The position numbers were made by a program, and so were the translations under genes. From DAOMNO01 sp035443885 (GTDB taxonomy: Bacteria; Planctomycetota; Phycisphaerae; Phycisphaerales; SM1A02), in contig DAOMNO010000003.1 of the NCBI GenBank assembly GCA_035443885.1, positions 222,342 to 286,341 on the forward strand: 64,000 bases of DNA, written 5' to 3'. A model generated the notes under the pieces. It was not told where the DNA came from and did no database searches. It saw only the letters and a list, made by a program, of their open reading frames with translations. Below are positions 45,615 through 54,492 of this stretch, in pieces; position 1 is the stretch's first letter, and the number at the start of each line of letters is the position of its first letter.

Positions 45615-45771
45615 GTTGCGGTTCCTGTACTCTGGCTGTGGAATGAAGGGTCGCCATTGTACGCGATCAAACGTGTTGGGGAGAGGCCTTCGGCAGGCTG
45701 CGACCGTGAGGGCCGCATTCGGACCGGTTGACTGAACGGACAGCGCCGAACGGCGCACGAGGTGCCGCTGC

Positions 45772-46710
45772 ATGTTGATTGCTGCGTTCGTTTTGCTGGT
45801 GGCACTGCTGATCGCCGGGGAGTGGTACGCCCGCCGCGGCCTCGGCCTGGGTGATCCCCCGCTCTACATGCTGGACGATGACATCGGCTACCTGCCGCGC
45901 CCCAACTCTCGCGTTACGCGGTATGGCATCGTGGTCGAGCACAACATCTTCAGCATGAGGTGCCCCAACTTCGACATGGAAAAAACCGACCCCGCGCAGT
46001 TCCGCGTGCTGCTGTTGGGCGATTCGATCCTGCATGGCGGCGCCTTCACCCGGCAGGAAGAACTTGCTGCATCATTGATTGTCGATCGACTGGCTGAACG
46101 CCTCGGCAGGCCAGTGCTGGTGGCGAACGCATCTGTTGGGGGATGGGCGCCGGGCCACATGCTGGCTTATCTTCACCGCTTCGGCACGTTCAATGCCGAC
46201 ATGGTCGTCGTCATGACGAACAGCCGCGACTACGGAGCAATCGTTCGGCCGGTTGACGTACCCACGGAGAAACCGCTGTTCGCTCTGCAGGAACTCGTGA
46301 TGCGTTATCGCCATCACGTGCTGCATCGTTTGTTCCCCTCGCTCAAGCCTGCCGACCCGTGGAACCCGCAGCCAAAACCTGAACACGCGGCACGCAGCCT
46401 TGATGAGTTTCGGCAACTGCTCGCGTTATGCGTGGAGCGTGTGCCGCAGGTCGTCGTCATCCAGCACTGGCGCCCCGAAGAACTGGAGAAAGGAACGGAA
46501 GACGGCAACCCCTTGTTCGCAGCAATCGCACGCGAGATGAACGTGCCACTCTTCTCAAACGAACAAGCGTTCCGCGAGTCACTCCGCGCGGGACGTTGGC
46601 CTTATCGAGATGTGATGCACCCGAACGCTGAAGGACAGCGTGTGCTGGCGGATGTGATCGAATCCGCCATGATCGAGGTGATCCGTCGCAACGCCTCGCC
46701 GCAGGGTTGA
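45772..46710 (+). CDS. SGNH/GDSL-type hydrolase, membrane-anchored
   Basis: A 312-residue protein with one N-terminal membrane helix (AAFVLLVALLIAGEWYA) and an SGNH hydrolase fold: catalytic Ser in LLLGDSILHGG, Gly/Asn in ANASVGGWAPGH and the Asp-His pair in DVMHPNAEGQRVLAD. Such proteins act as esterases, often O-acetyl or lipid-linked sugars. The substrate is unknown. It starts at ATG 45772, divergent from efp by 157 bases. Confidence 0.8.
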   Translation: MLIAAFVLLVALLIAGEWYARRGLGLGDPPLYMLDDDIGYLPRPNSRVTRYGIVVEHNIFSMRCPNFDMEKTDPAQFRVLLLGDSILHGGAFTRQEELAASLIVDRLAERLGRPVLVANASVGGWAPGHMLAYLHRFGTFNADMVVVMTNSRDYGAIVRPVDVPTEKPLFALQELVMRYRHHVLHRLFPSLKPADPWNPQPKPEHAARSLDEFRQLLALCVERVPQVVVIQHWRPEELEKGTEDGNPLFAAIAREMNVPLFSNEQAFRESLRAGRWPYRDVMHPNAEGQRVLADVIESAMIEVIRRNASPQG

Positions 46711-46716
46711 CGTGTT

Positions 46717-47859
46717 TCAACCGGCTTTCTTCTGCACGTCCTCTGCAAAGCCGAGCGCGACCAATCGCGCGAGCGGGCCGTGTGGCTTCTTCGCTTCTTC
46801 ACGCAGTTTTTCGCGTGCTGCGGGGTTCGCATAGGTGTTGAAGATCATCGCCTTGATGGTGCCCCACATGCCGCCAAAACTGGCGAAGGTGTGGTTCACC
46901 GCGCTTGGCTCGTAACCGCAGTGCACCATGCAGTTGGCGCACTTGGGATTGCCGCTTGCGCGGCCGTACTTCTCCCACTCGGTGTCGTTGATGAGTTCCT
47001 CAAACGTATCCACATACCCTTCCTGCAGCAGGTAGCACGGCTTCTGCCAGCCGAAGATATTGAATGTGGGATTGCCCCACGGCGTGCATTCGTACTCGCG
47101 CCGACCCATGAGAAACTCAAGGAAGAGCGGCGACTGGTTGAACCGCCAACGGCGCTTGCCGTCTTTGCGATTGGCCAGCACCATCTCAAACAACTCATTC
47201 GTTTGCTGCCGCTTGAGAAAGCTCTGCTGATCCGGCGCTTTGTCATACGCGTAGCCGGGGCTGACCATCATGCCCTCGACGCCAAGCTCCATCATTTCAT
47301 CGAAGAACTCGCGCACAGAGTTGGGGTCGGCGCCGTCGAACAGCGTCGTGTTCGTCGTTACGCGAAAGCCTCGCTTCACGGCTTCGCGAATCCCCTCAAC
47401 AGCCTTTGCATACGTGCCTTCACGACACACAGCGAAATCGTGATGCTCCGCCTGCCCGTCCATATGCACGGAGAACGTGAGGTACTTGCTCGGCGTGAAC
47501 AAGCCCTCATCCAGCTTCTCCTTCAGCAGCAGCGCGTTCGTGCAGAGGTAGATGTACTTTCTGCGGCGGACGAGTTCTTCAACCAACTCCTTGATGTACG
47601 GATACAGCAGCGGTTCGCCGCCGGGGATGGAAACCATGGGCGCGCCGCATTCCTCAACCGCGCGAAGGCAATCTTCCACCGGCAGATTCTTCTTGAGAAT
47701 GTGAGCGGGATACTGAATCTTGCCGCAGCCTGCACAAGCCAGATTGCAGCGGAACAGCGGCTCCAGCATAAGCACCAGCGGATACCGTCGCCGACCGCGC
47801 AGCCTCTGCTTGAGGACATAAGTGGCGACAGTCCACATCTGGGAAACAGGTACGGGCAT
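46717..47859 (-). CDS. hpnH: Adenosyl-hopene transferase HpnH (radical SAM)
   Basis: A 380-residue radical SAM enzyme that adds adenosyl to diploptene/hopene, the first step to extended hopanoids. The iron-sulfur motif is CNLACAGC in LEPLFRCNLACAGCGKIQYP; SIPGGEPLLYPYI follows. The C-terminal CANCMVHCGYEPSAV and FASFGGMWGTIKAM match HpnH closely. The start ATG 47859 has AGGAG upstream and the opening VSQMWTVATYVLKQRLRG is typical. No other hopanoid gene is adjacent. Confidence 0.95.
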   Translation of the reverse strand: MPVPVSQMWTVATYVLKQRLRGRRRYPLVLMLEPLFRCNLACAGCGKIQYPAHILKKNLPVEDCLRAVEECGAPMVSIPGGEPLLYPYIKELVEELVRRRKYIYLCTNALLLKEKLDEGLFTPSKYLTFSVHMDGQAEHHDFAVCREGTYAKAVEGIREAVKRGFRVTTNTTLFDGADPNSVREFFDEMMELGVEGMMVSPGYAYDKAPDQQSFLKRQQTNELFEMVLANRKDGKRRWRFNQSPLFLEFLMGRREYECTPWGNPTFNIFGWQKPCYLLQEGYVDTFEELINDTEWEKYGRASGNPKCANCMVHCGYEPSAVNHTFASFGGMWGTIKAMIFNTYANPAAREKLREEAKKPHGPLARLVALGFAEDVQKKAG

Positions 47860-48114
47860 GGCTCGGAAAAGCTCCTGAGAAGCGGCAAGGGACGAAAAGG
47901 GCGGGTTATCGGCAGCTCCGGCCGCACAAAACCACCCGATTCAGATGCGACATCGTAGAAAGCGCGATCCTCGCGGCAAGCAGCATCGTAGCAAACTCGC
48001 ATGACCGTGCTTCTGATGCATCTCGGCTTTGGCGGCGCGTGGCCTTTTCAGGGCCGCGATGGGGCAGCCGACGGGTCCATCCCCGGCTGTGGGGCCGCGC
48101 GTAGGATTGGCTCA

Positions 48115-48753
48115 GTGAACAACGTGCCGATCCGATCCGACGAATCCCTGCTTGCCGCCTATATGGAAGGCGATCGATCGGCTTTCCGCGAGCTGATGGG
48201 CCGGTACGCCGACGAACTGCTGCACTTTCTCACGCGATTCCTCGGCTCTCGCGCCGCTGCGGAAGATGTCTTCCAGGAGACGTTCCTGCAGATCCACCTT
48301 TCTGCCGATACCTTTGACCCCGAACGGCGATTCAAGCCGTGGCTGTTCACGATCGCCGCCAACAAGGCGAGGGATCACCACCGAAAAAACAATCGACGCA
48401 CGCATGTTTCACTTTCCGCACCAGTCGGCGAACAGGGCGAGAGCGAATCGTTTGTCGATCTGCTGCAGGCCGATCTGCCCAGCCCTGATATGCCCATTCT
48501 GGATGCCGAGCGCAGCAGGCTGGTGAAGCAGGTGATGGACGCGATGCCCCCTCATCTGCGGGAGATTCTGCTGCTGAGTTACTTCCAGCGGCTGAGCTAC
48601 AACCAGATCGCGGATTCGCTTGAGATTCCGCTCGGCACGGTAAAAAGCCGCCTGCACGCAGCGGTGGCGCACTTTGCTGGCGCATGGAAAGCTGCGCGAG
48701 CTTCAGAAGGCATCCGCGCACAAGGATTTGAACGAGAGGACAATGACGCATGA
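48115..48753 (+). CDS. ECF sigma factor (RpoE-like)
   Basis: A 212-residue ECF sigma. Region 2 has AAEDVFQETFLQIH and KPWLFTIAANKARDHHRKN; region 4 has LREILLLSYFQRLSYNQIA and the recognition helix LEIPLGTVKSRLHAAV. GTG 48115 behind AGGA was preferred to a longer open frame from 48001, which has no family similarity. It overlaps the next gene by 4 bases (ATGA), the usual layout for sigma with its anti-sigma factor. Confidence 0.9.
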   Translation: MNNVPIRSDESLLAAYMEGDRSAFRELMGRYADELLHFLTRFLGSRAAAEDVFQETFLQIHLSADTFDPERRFKPWLFTIAANKARDHHRKNNRRTHVSLSAPVGEQGESESFVDLLQADLPSPDMPILDAERSRLVKQVMDAMPPHLREILLLSYFQRLSYNQIADSLEIPLGTVKSRLHAAVAHFAGAWKAARASEGIRAQGFEREDNDA

Positions 48754-49703
48754 GTGCTGGAATCCCTGAAAATCCCGGCAATTCATGGACTCCCGGCCAA
48801 GCCCCGGAGCTTTCGCCCGACGATCAGCGTCTGCTTGATGCGCTGATCGACGCAGGGTTTGAGGTCTCGCAGCTTGGTGAGCTTTCTGCCGCCGAGATGC
48901 AGCGCGTCGATCGCCTGATGAGCGTCTTCAGCTTGATGAACGACTACCCGGTTGATGACGCCGATGAAACGCTGGTGAACGCAACGCTTGCCCGCATCGA
49001 TCGCTACGAAGACGCGCTGACCGACCGTATGAGCTTCGAGACGGCGGGTACTGCGGCGCGTGGCATCAGTTTCCGCCTGCCGGACTTCATTTCCGTTGCA
49101 GCCGTCATGCTCATTGCTGCCGGGGTGCTGTGGCCCATGCTGCACACCATGCGGCAGCGGTCCATCGCAGAAGCCTGCAACAGCAACCTTCGCCTCATGG
49201 GCTACGCTTTCGGTAACTACGCAGCCGACCACAACGGCACCCTGCCGATGGCTCTCAGCAGCCTCGGCCTCGGCACGCGCGCAAGTTGGGACACCGTCAG
49301 CAACGTCCGCGTCAACCTCGCTCCGCTCCTTGAGGGCGGCTATTGCACCCGTGGCTGCCTGCAATGCCCCGGCCACGAGACCGGCAGAGACAAAACCTAC
49401 AGCTACCAGTGGCAGAAGCCCGGCACCCGCCTCACGTGGGGCATCGGCCACATCACCGTCATCATGACGGACCGCAATCCACTGATCGACGCCGCCCGCG
49501 CAGGCATTGTTCTGCCCCCTGACACCTTGTCCCAGGACCACGGCAAGCGTGGCCAGAATGCCCTCGCTACCGACGGCTCCACATACTGGCTGTCTCAGCC
49601 TGTTGTGGGCGGGTACGACAATATCTGGCTGCCTCACGGCGAGAAGGAGCTGCGCCCAGGTGCTCAGCCGAGACAGCCGACCGACGTGTTCGTCGCCCAT
49701 TAG
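48750..49703 (+). CDS. Putative anti-sigma factor with pseudopilin-like periplasmic domain
   Basis: A 317-residue membrane protein. Residues 1-105 are cytoplasmic and acidic (SPDDQRLLDALIDAGF), position-wise an anti-sigma region but without a zinc motif. One helix (ISVAAVMLIAAGVLWPMLHT) lies near 112-131. It leads into ACNSNLRLMGYAFGNYAADH, which is the start of DUF1559-like pseudopilin heads, and a periplasmic domain with CTRGCLQCPGHE and a late DGSTYWLS. There is no prepilin leader. An anti-sigma role is inferred from the 4-base overlap with the sigma gene. Confidence 0.68.
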   Translation: MSAGIPENPGNSWTPGQAPELSPDDQRLLDALIDAGFEVSQLGELSAAEMQRVDRLMSVFSLMNDYPVDDADETLVNATLARIDRYEDALTDRMSFETAGTAARGISFRLPDFISVAAVMLIAAGVLWPMLHTMRQRSIAEACNSNLRLMGYAFGNYAADHNGTLPMALSSLGLGTRASWDTVSNVRVNLAPLLEGGYCTRGCLQCPGHETGRDKTYSYQWQKPGTRLTWGIGHITVIMTDRNPLIDAARAGIVLPPDTLSQDHGKRGQNALATDGSTYWLSQPVVGGYDNIWLPHGEKELRPGAQPRQPTDVFVAH

Positions 49704-49825
49704 AGCGGCTTCAGCTCATTACATATCAAGTATCCTGCGTGTCGGTAGCATTTGATGGCCTTTGTCGGCATTACCGCATCCAGAACGTCCTGCATCACGT
49801 TCCACAGTGCCTCGGCCGTACCCCT
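49700..49825 (-). pseudogene. IS630-type transposase C-terminal remnant
   Basis: A short minus-strand frame, TAA at 49700-49702, reads RGTAEALWNVMQDVLDAVMP and then KCYRHAGY. This resembles the end of IS630-family transposases, which finish with T-x-x-L-W then P-x-E-C-x-N-Y-x-x-x-A-G-Y. Nothing recognisable as the DDE domain is upstream and no terminal repeats were seen, so it is a decayed fragment. It touches the stop of the anti-sigma-like gene. Confidence 0.45.
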
Positions 49826-50039
49826 TTGAGGACACGCCACTGATGGTCTTGTGAGTAAGGTGCTGCCATTCATTGCTCCTTTCCGCTCGTCCAGTTGAGC
49901 GGGAAGCAGCGCGCATGTCCGAAGCCCATGGCGCAATACGTACCCGTGCCGAATGCGCTACGGATTCGGTGAAGCCGATCTCAATAAATGGTGTCGGGGT
50001 GCGATGCCGGGTCAGGAATACCCCACCGCCACATCAGCT
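49826..50039. other. Non-coding stretch beside the transposase remnant
   Basis: With the remnant, this makes a gap of about 335 bases between 49703 and 50040. A small stem CCGCTC/GAGCGG at 49883-49888 and 49897-49902 is the only structure seen. No gene, promoter or terminator could be supported. Confidence 0.4.
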
Positions 50040-51575
50040 TCACCGCTGCAGCAGCACGACGATCATCAGCGCGTTGGCGATCAGGCTCGCGATCAGCAGC
50101 AGCACCATCATGATGCCGCTGGTGGTGTCGAACAGCCCGCCGCCTTCAGGTTTCACGACAGTCGGCTGCACCGCCTCGTGTGTGGCGGCAGCAACGGGGC
50201 TTTGCGTGAATGCAGCGCTCAGACCGCGATGGGCAAAGTGCGGCGGCTGGCCCCGGCTGATGAGATCAAGGTCTTCCAGCAGGTCGGCTGCGTTCTGGTA
50301 TCGAGCCGCCTTGTCTTTCGCCATCATCATCTCGATCACCTGCGCACAACCCGCACTGAGCTTCGGGTTCACGTGATCGGGCGGTACCAGTTCCGCCTTC
50401 AGATGTTTGTGCATCACCGCGGATGGGTTCTTGCCCTCAAACGGCAACTTGCCCGTCACCATGTGATAGAACGTCGCACCAAGGCCGTAGATGTCGGCGG
50501 GCGGACCGATGTTCACTTCGCCCCGAATCTGCTCCGGGCTGATGTAATAAGGCGTGCCGTACGCGCGACCCGCTTCCGCCTTTGCGGCCTGCATGTCGCT
50601 CATGGCGCGGGCGAGGCCGAGGTCAGCGAGCTTCACGACGCCCGCCTTGGTAATCATGATGTTCTTGGGCTTGATGTCGCGGTGGATGAAGCCTTTTTCG
50701 TGCGCATGCTTCAACGCCTGGGCGCATTGCTTGATGATGCTGATAGCCTCGGCTTCGGGCATGCGTTTGTGGGTGATGACGCGGTCGTACACCGTTTCAC
50801 CATCCACATACTCCATGACGAAATAGTGATGCTCCCCCGCCTGACCGACGTCGTACGCGCCGACAATGTTCGGATGGTTGAGCTGCGCAGCGGCGCGGCC
50901 TTCCTTATAAAAGCGCTCGATGAACTTCTTATTGTCGGAGAACTTCTTGGGCAGCACCTTGACGGCAACATCGCGATCGAGGCTGAGCTGGCGGGCGAGG
51001 AAGACGGTCGCCATCGCGCCAGCACCGAGCTTGCGGATGATCTTGTAGCCGGGGATGCGCTGACTGCTTTTTCGCGCTTCGAACTCGCTTCGTACGCGCT
51101 CAAGCTGGCGCGGCGTGAGGAATTCATTCTCGATGAGCAGGTCGGCCAGTGTGCGCGGTTCTTCGCTTGAATCGCCTGCGGATTCAGTCAGCAGCGAGTT
51201 GCAAAGCTCCATTTCCTCAGGCGTAACGAGGCCGGTTTCCACCACGACTTTGCCCAGCAGCGTGTCGAACCCGCCGGTGGATGTGCCATCGGTGGATTCG
51301 GTCTGTACGGCGTCAATCGGCGTGGGCTTGCCTGAAGGCGAGCGGCGCGGCGGGGCAGGCGGATCGGTCGCAGAGCCGGTGGTTTCAGAGCCGACATGCA
51401 CCGTGGACCCATCGCTTTCTTCTTCAAGACGAAGCACGTCGGGGTCGTCGCCGGGCTTGTTGTATTGCGGGGCTTGAGACACGAGTCCTGGCTCAGTTGC
51501 TCGTTGAGAATGCGCTCGAAGCTGAGCATATCGGCTCATCGCCGGTGAAGTTGAAGTCGATCGATCGCGATCCAT
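50040..51575 (-). CDS. Membrane Ser/Thr protein kinase with helical-repeat N-terminus
   Basis: About 511 residues from ATG 51575 (ATG 51539 is an alternative; no SD decides). After a disordered start, two related helical units read LLGKVVVETGLVTPEEMEL and LADLLIENEFLTPRQLERV, similar to the short repeats at the front of GspE/PilB proteins. The kinase domain has LGAGAMATVFLARQ, VAVKVLPKKF, HRDIKPKNIM, LADLGLAR (DLG instead of DFG) and ISPEQIRG. One C-terminal helix (IMMVLLLIASLIANALMIVV) ends the protein. It is divergent from the glycosyltransferase-Maf gene. Confidence 0.9.
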   Translation of the reverse strand: MDRDRSTSTSPAMSRYAQLRAHSQRATEPGLVSQAPQYNKPGDDPDVLRLEEESDGSTVHVGSETTGSATDPPAPPRRSPSGKPTPIDAVQTESTDGTSTGGFDTLLGKVVVETGLVTPEEMELCNSLLTESAGDSSEEPRTLADLLIENEFLTPRQLERVRSEFEARKSSQRIPGYKIIRKLGAGAMATVFLARQLSLDRDVAVKVLPKKFSDNKKFIERFYKEGRAAAQLNHPNIVGAYDVGQAGEHHYFVMEYVDGETVYDRVITHKRMPEAEAISIIKQCAQALKHAHEKGFIHRDIKPKNIMITKAGVVKLADLGLARAMSDMQAAKAEAGRAYGTPYYISPEQIRGEVNIGPPADIYGLGATFYHMVTGKLPFEGKNPSAVMHKHLKAELVPPDHVNPKLSAGCAQVIEMMMAKDKAARYQNAADLLEDLDLISRGQPPHFAHRGLSAAFTQSPVAAATHEAVQPTVVKPEGGGLFDTTSGIMMVLLLIASLIANALMIVVLLQR

Positions 51576-51702
51576 CAAAGGATCATTACGCTGCACTGGC
51601 GGCAGGCGTTCCGGGAAATGACCCGTACTTGTCCCGATCCTGCCCTGACGGGCCGTATGATACGGTTTCGGAGGGTTCCTCGCACCCCATCGGCGCCATG
51701 TC

Positions 51703-53448
51703 TTGAGCACCAGCCCACGACCAAAGTGCATACTGATGATCCACACCGGCGGCCTGAGCGAGGTCTGCCGAGCTATACCCGCTCTTGTCAGCATGAGGCG
51801 GGCGAACCCTGACGCGCATATCGACTGGGCTGTTCGCGAGAAATGCCTGCCCGTCATCGCTTCCCAACCGGACCTAAACCGGGCCGCGCCGGTGCCTTTG
51901 GCAGCCGGCGGCGGCTGGTGGCGCAGCCGCTCCGTCGCCCGTGAATGGCGGGCTTCCATGCGCGAGCATGGCGTTGACCGTTATGACACCGCCATCGACC
52001 TGAAAGGCGACGGCTTAGGCGTTGCGATTGCACGGGCCTGCGGCGCGACGCGGCGCGTGTGCAGCCGCAATGCCACCGCAGGTGCGCGCCTGCGCTGCAA
52101 CGTGCGCCATGTGGTTCCCGCTGATCTCGTGCATGAGGTTGATCTCGCGCTTGCGCTTGTCGCTGCGGAAGGCGCGGCGGCAATTCCCGATACGCGGCTG
52201 TACGTCGCGCAGGACCATCAGGCTTGGTGGACAGGACGACGGCGAGAACTCGGCTTAATCGAAGGCTCGTATGCCGTGTTGGCGCCAACGACCACAAGGC
52301 TGAGCACGCGATGGCCCGCCGACCGCTGGCCAACGCTCGCACGACCGCTGCTCATGCGCGGCTTCACGCACGTGGTGTTCGTCGGTGCGCCGGATGAACG
52401 CGACCAACTGCGCGATGTGCTGCCGGGCGATGAAATCAGCGGACCGATCATCAACCTGATCGGTCGAACGAACCTCGCAGAAGTGATGGCGGTGATTGCA
52501 GGCGCGGGTCTGCTTGTAGGCAACGACGCTGCTCCGCTGCATCTTGCTGCGGGCCTCGGCACGCCTTGCGTGGGGGTGTTCGGGCCAACTGATCCTGCGG
52601 TAACTGGCCCGTACGGCAAGCCGCTCTCCGCGTTGCGATTGTTTGCGCCGAAGCCCGGCGAGATTCTTGATGTGGACGATCCCAAGCTGGGCGATCGTCT
52701 GATGCGCGTTATCAGCAGTGCGGCGGTCGTCCAGCAGATCGACCGCGTACTGGCCAACGCGCCCAAGCGACCATCCATTCACGCGAACTCAAGCACAATG
52801 CGCACCGCCGCGACGAGCAGCGAAGGCCAAACAACGAAAGCGATCTATCGAAGCCCGCTCTTTCTCGCCAGCACTTCGCCAAGACGAAAGAAGTTGCTGA
52901 AGGAAGCGGGCATTGACGTACGTGTGGTGCCGCCCGATGTCGATGACGGCAGGCTCGCGCCGGGCGGCGCAGACCCGGAAGAGTGGGTGATGGCTCTGGC
53001 GTATCTCAAAGCGAGGCGCGTAGTTGAGATGCTGCATGACAAGAGCGAGCGGGTCGGCACGGTGCTCGGCGCGGATACGGTGTGCGTGCACATGGGGCGC
53101 GTGCTGGGCCAGCCGCGCGATGCGGAACATGCGCAGCGGATGCTGACGGAGATGCGAGGCCGCACGCATTTCACGCTGACGGGCGTTTGTCTGATCGACC
53201 TCGCCACGAACAAACGAAGAATGTTCGCAGATCGCACGGAAGTGCGCGTCGGCACGATCGGCGACGAAGAACTTGAACGCTACATCGCCAGCGGTGAATG
53301 GCGAGGCAAAGCGGGCGGCTACAACCTTGCGGACCGCGTTGCAGCTGGCTGGCCGATTGAGGTTACAGGCGACCCGACAACGGTGATGGGCTTGCCCATG
53401 GCGCGACTCGCGCCCGTGCTGCCACGTACGAAAGGAGCGCACGCATGA
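51703..53448 (+). CDS. Fusion of GT9 heptosyltransferase-like and Maf nucleotide pyrophosphatase
   Basis: One uninterrupted frame of 581 residues. Residues about 8-350 are a glycosyltransferase family 9 protein (ADP-heptose:LPS heptosyltransferase type): MIHTGGLSEVCRAIPAL, VVFVGAPDERDQL and LLVGNDAAPLHLAAGLGTPC. After a linker with Met at 366, residues about 385-578 are a Maf protein: LFLASTSPRRKKLL, VLGADTVCVHMGR and GKAGGYNLADRVA. Maf proteins hydrolyse non-canonical or pyrimidine NTPs. The TTG start is uncertain; ATG 51736 is possible. It overlaps lpxK by 4 bases. Confidence 0.88.
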   Translation: MSTSPRPKCILMIHTGGLSEVCRAIPALVSMRRANPDAHIDWAVREKCLPVIASQPDLNRAAPVPLAAGGGWWRSRSVAREWRASMREHGVDRYDTAIDLKGDGLGVAIARACGATRRVCSRNATAGARLRCNVRHVVPADLVHEVDLALALVAAEGAAAIPDTRLYVAQDHQAWWTGRRRELGLIEGSYAVLAPTTTRLSTRWPADRWPTLARPLLMRGFTHVVFVGAPDERDQLRDVLPGDEISGPIINLIGRTNLAEVMAVIAGAGLLVGNDAAPLHLAAGLGTPCVGVFGPTDPAVTGPYGKPLSALRLFAPKPGEILDVDDPKLGDRLMRVISSAAVVQQIDRVLANAPKRPSIHANSSTMRTAATSSEGQTTKAIYRSPLFLASTSPRRKKLLKEAGIDVRVVPPDVDDGRLAPGGADPEEWVMALAYLKARRVVEMLHDKSERVGTVLGADTVCVHMGRVLGQPRDAEHAQRMLTEMRGRTHFTLTGVCLIDLATNKRRMFADRTEVRVGTIGDEELERYIASGEWRGKAGGYNLADRVAAGWPIEVTGDPTTVMGLPMARLAPVLPRTKGAHA

Positions 53449-54467
53449 GCGGCCCGCTGCACAACGCGTTCGCGCCGCTGACGATTCCCGCATCGTGGGT
53501 GTATCGCTCAGCGGTTCAATGGCGCAACCGCCGATTCGATGCAGGGCGAGGCATTGAGCCACTGCCTGTACCCGTGATTTCGATCGGCAACATCACCACG
53601 GGCGGCACCGGCAAGACACCACTGACCGCGTGGCTTGCGGAACTGCTGCGCTCGCAGGGGCATCAACCGGCAATCGCCATGCGCGGCTATGGTGCACGGC
53701 CAGGGATGCCTTCCGATGAGGCAATGGAGTATGCAGAGCGACTGCCTGACGTGCCGTTGATTGTCGATGCCGACCGCGCTCGTGCGTGCAAGGCGCATTG
53801 TGCAGCGCATCCGCAGACGGATTGCATCTTGCTTGATGATGGCTTTCAACATCGTCGCGTCAGGCGCGATCTTGACCTCGTACTCATCGACGCGACGGCG
53901 GATACGTTTCGTCAGCGTTTGCTCCCCGCAGGCCACTTGCGCGAGCCGCTGGCGAATCTCGCTCGCGCGGATGCGGTCATCGTTACACGCGCGGGGACCG
54001 CGCCGGACGCGAACCTCGCTGCGCTCATTGAGCAATACCACGGCCAAGCGCCGATCGCATGGACGCGCCATACTTGGGTGAATCTGAGGCGCATCGACCG
54101 CAGCGGTGAATCCACACTGCCGATTTCATGGATAAAAGGGAAGAAACTCGTCACACTGCTCGGGGTGGGCAATCCGAATGCCGTGTTGCGCGATGTGGAA
54201 GCTGCCGGCGCGACGGTCGCAGCGAACATTCCCGCTGGCGATCACGAGCGATTCAGTGCGGCCAAACTGCGCGTCGCGCAGGGGTTGTGCGATGGCCTCG
54301 ACGGCCTCTTCATGACGGCGAAGGATTGGGCGAGATCTCGCAGCGTGCTTGATTTGTCGTCGTGGCGCACGCCGATCATCGTGCCGCAACTGAACGTCGA
54401 GTTCATCGCTGGCCGCGATGCAGTGGAAGCGTGTCTTCGTCCTGCCCTGCTGTCACACCAGTCGTGA
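53445..54467 (+). CDS. lpxK: Tetraacyldisaccharide 4'-kinase
   Basis: Inner-membrane kinase of 340 residues that adds the 4'-phosphate to the lipid A precursor. The N-terminal membrane-associated stretch precedes ISIGNITTGGTGKTPLTAWL, the lipid A kinase Walker A. Other motifs: IAMRGYGARPG and CILLDDGFQHRRVRRDLDLV. It is translationally coupled to the glycosyltransferase-Maf gene, giving an LPS-related pair and supporting a lipid A-containing outer membrane. Confidence 0.94.
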   Translation: MSGPLHNAFAPLTIPASWVYRSAVQWRNRRFDAGRGIEPLPVPVISIGNITTGGTGKTPLTAWLAELLRSQGHQPAIAMRGYGARPGMPSDEAMEYAERLPDVPLIVDADRARACKAHCAAHPQTDCILLDDGFQHRRVRRDLDLVLIDATADTFRQRLLPAGHLREPLANLARADAVIVTRAGTAPDANLAALIEQYHGQAPIAWTRHTWVNLRRIDRSGESTLPISWIKGKKLVTLLGVGNPNAVLRDVEAAGATVAANIPAGDHERFSAAKLRVAQGLCDGLDGLFMTAKDWARSRSVLDLSSWRTPIIVPQLNVEFIAGRDAVEACLRPALLSHQS

Positions 54468-54492
54468 GCCGCGCATGCACAATGCACGCGGC

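Noticed and set aside
46780..47958. Plus-strand open frame of about 390 codons
   Set aside because: Mirror of hpnH, whose radical SAM motifs are unambiguous.
49953..51170. Plus-strand open frame of about 405 codons
   Set aside because: Antisense to the Ser/Thr kinase at 50040-51575, which has all kinase motifs.
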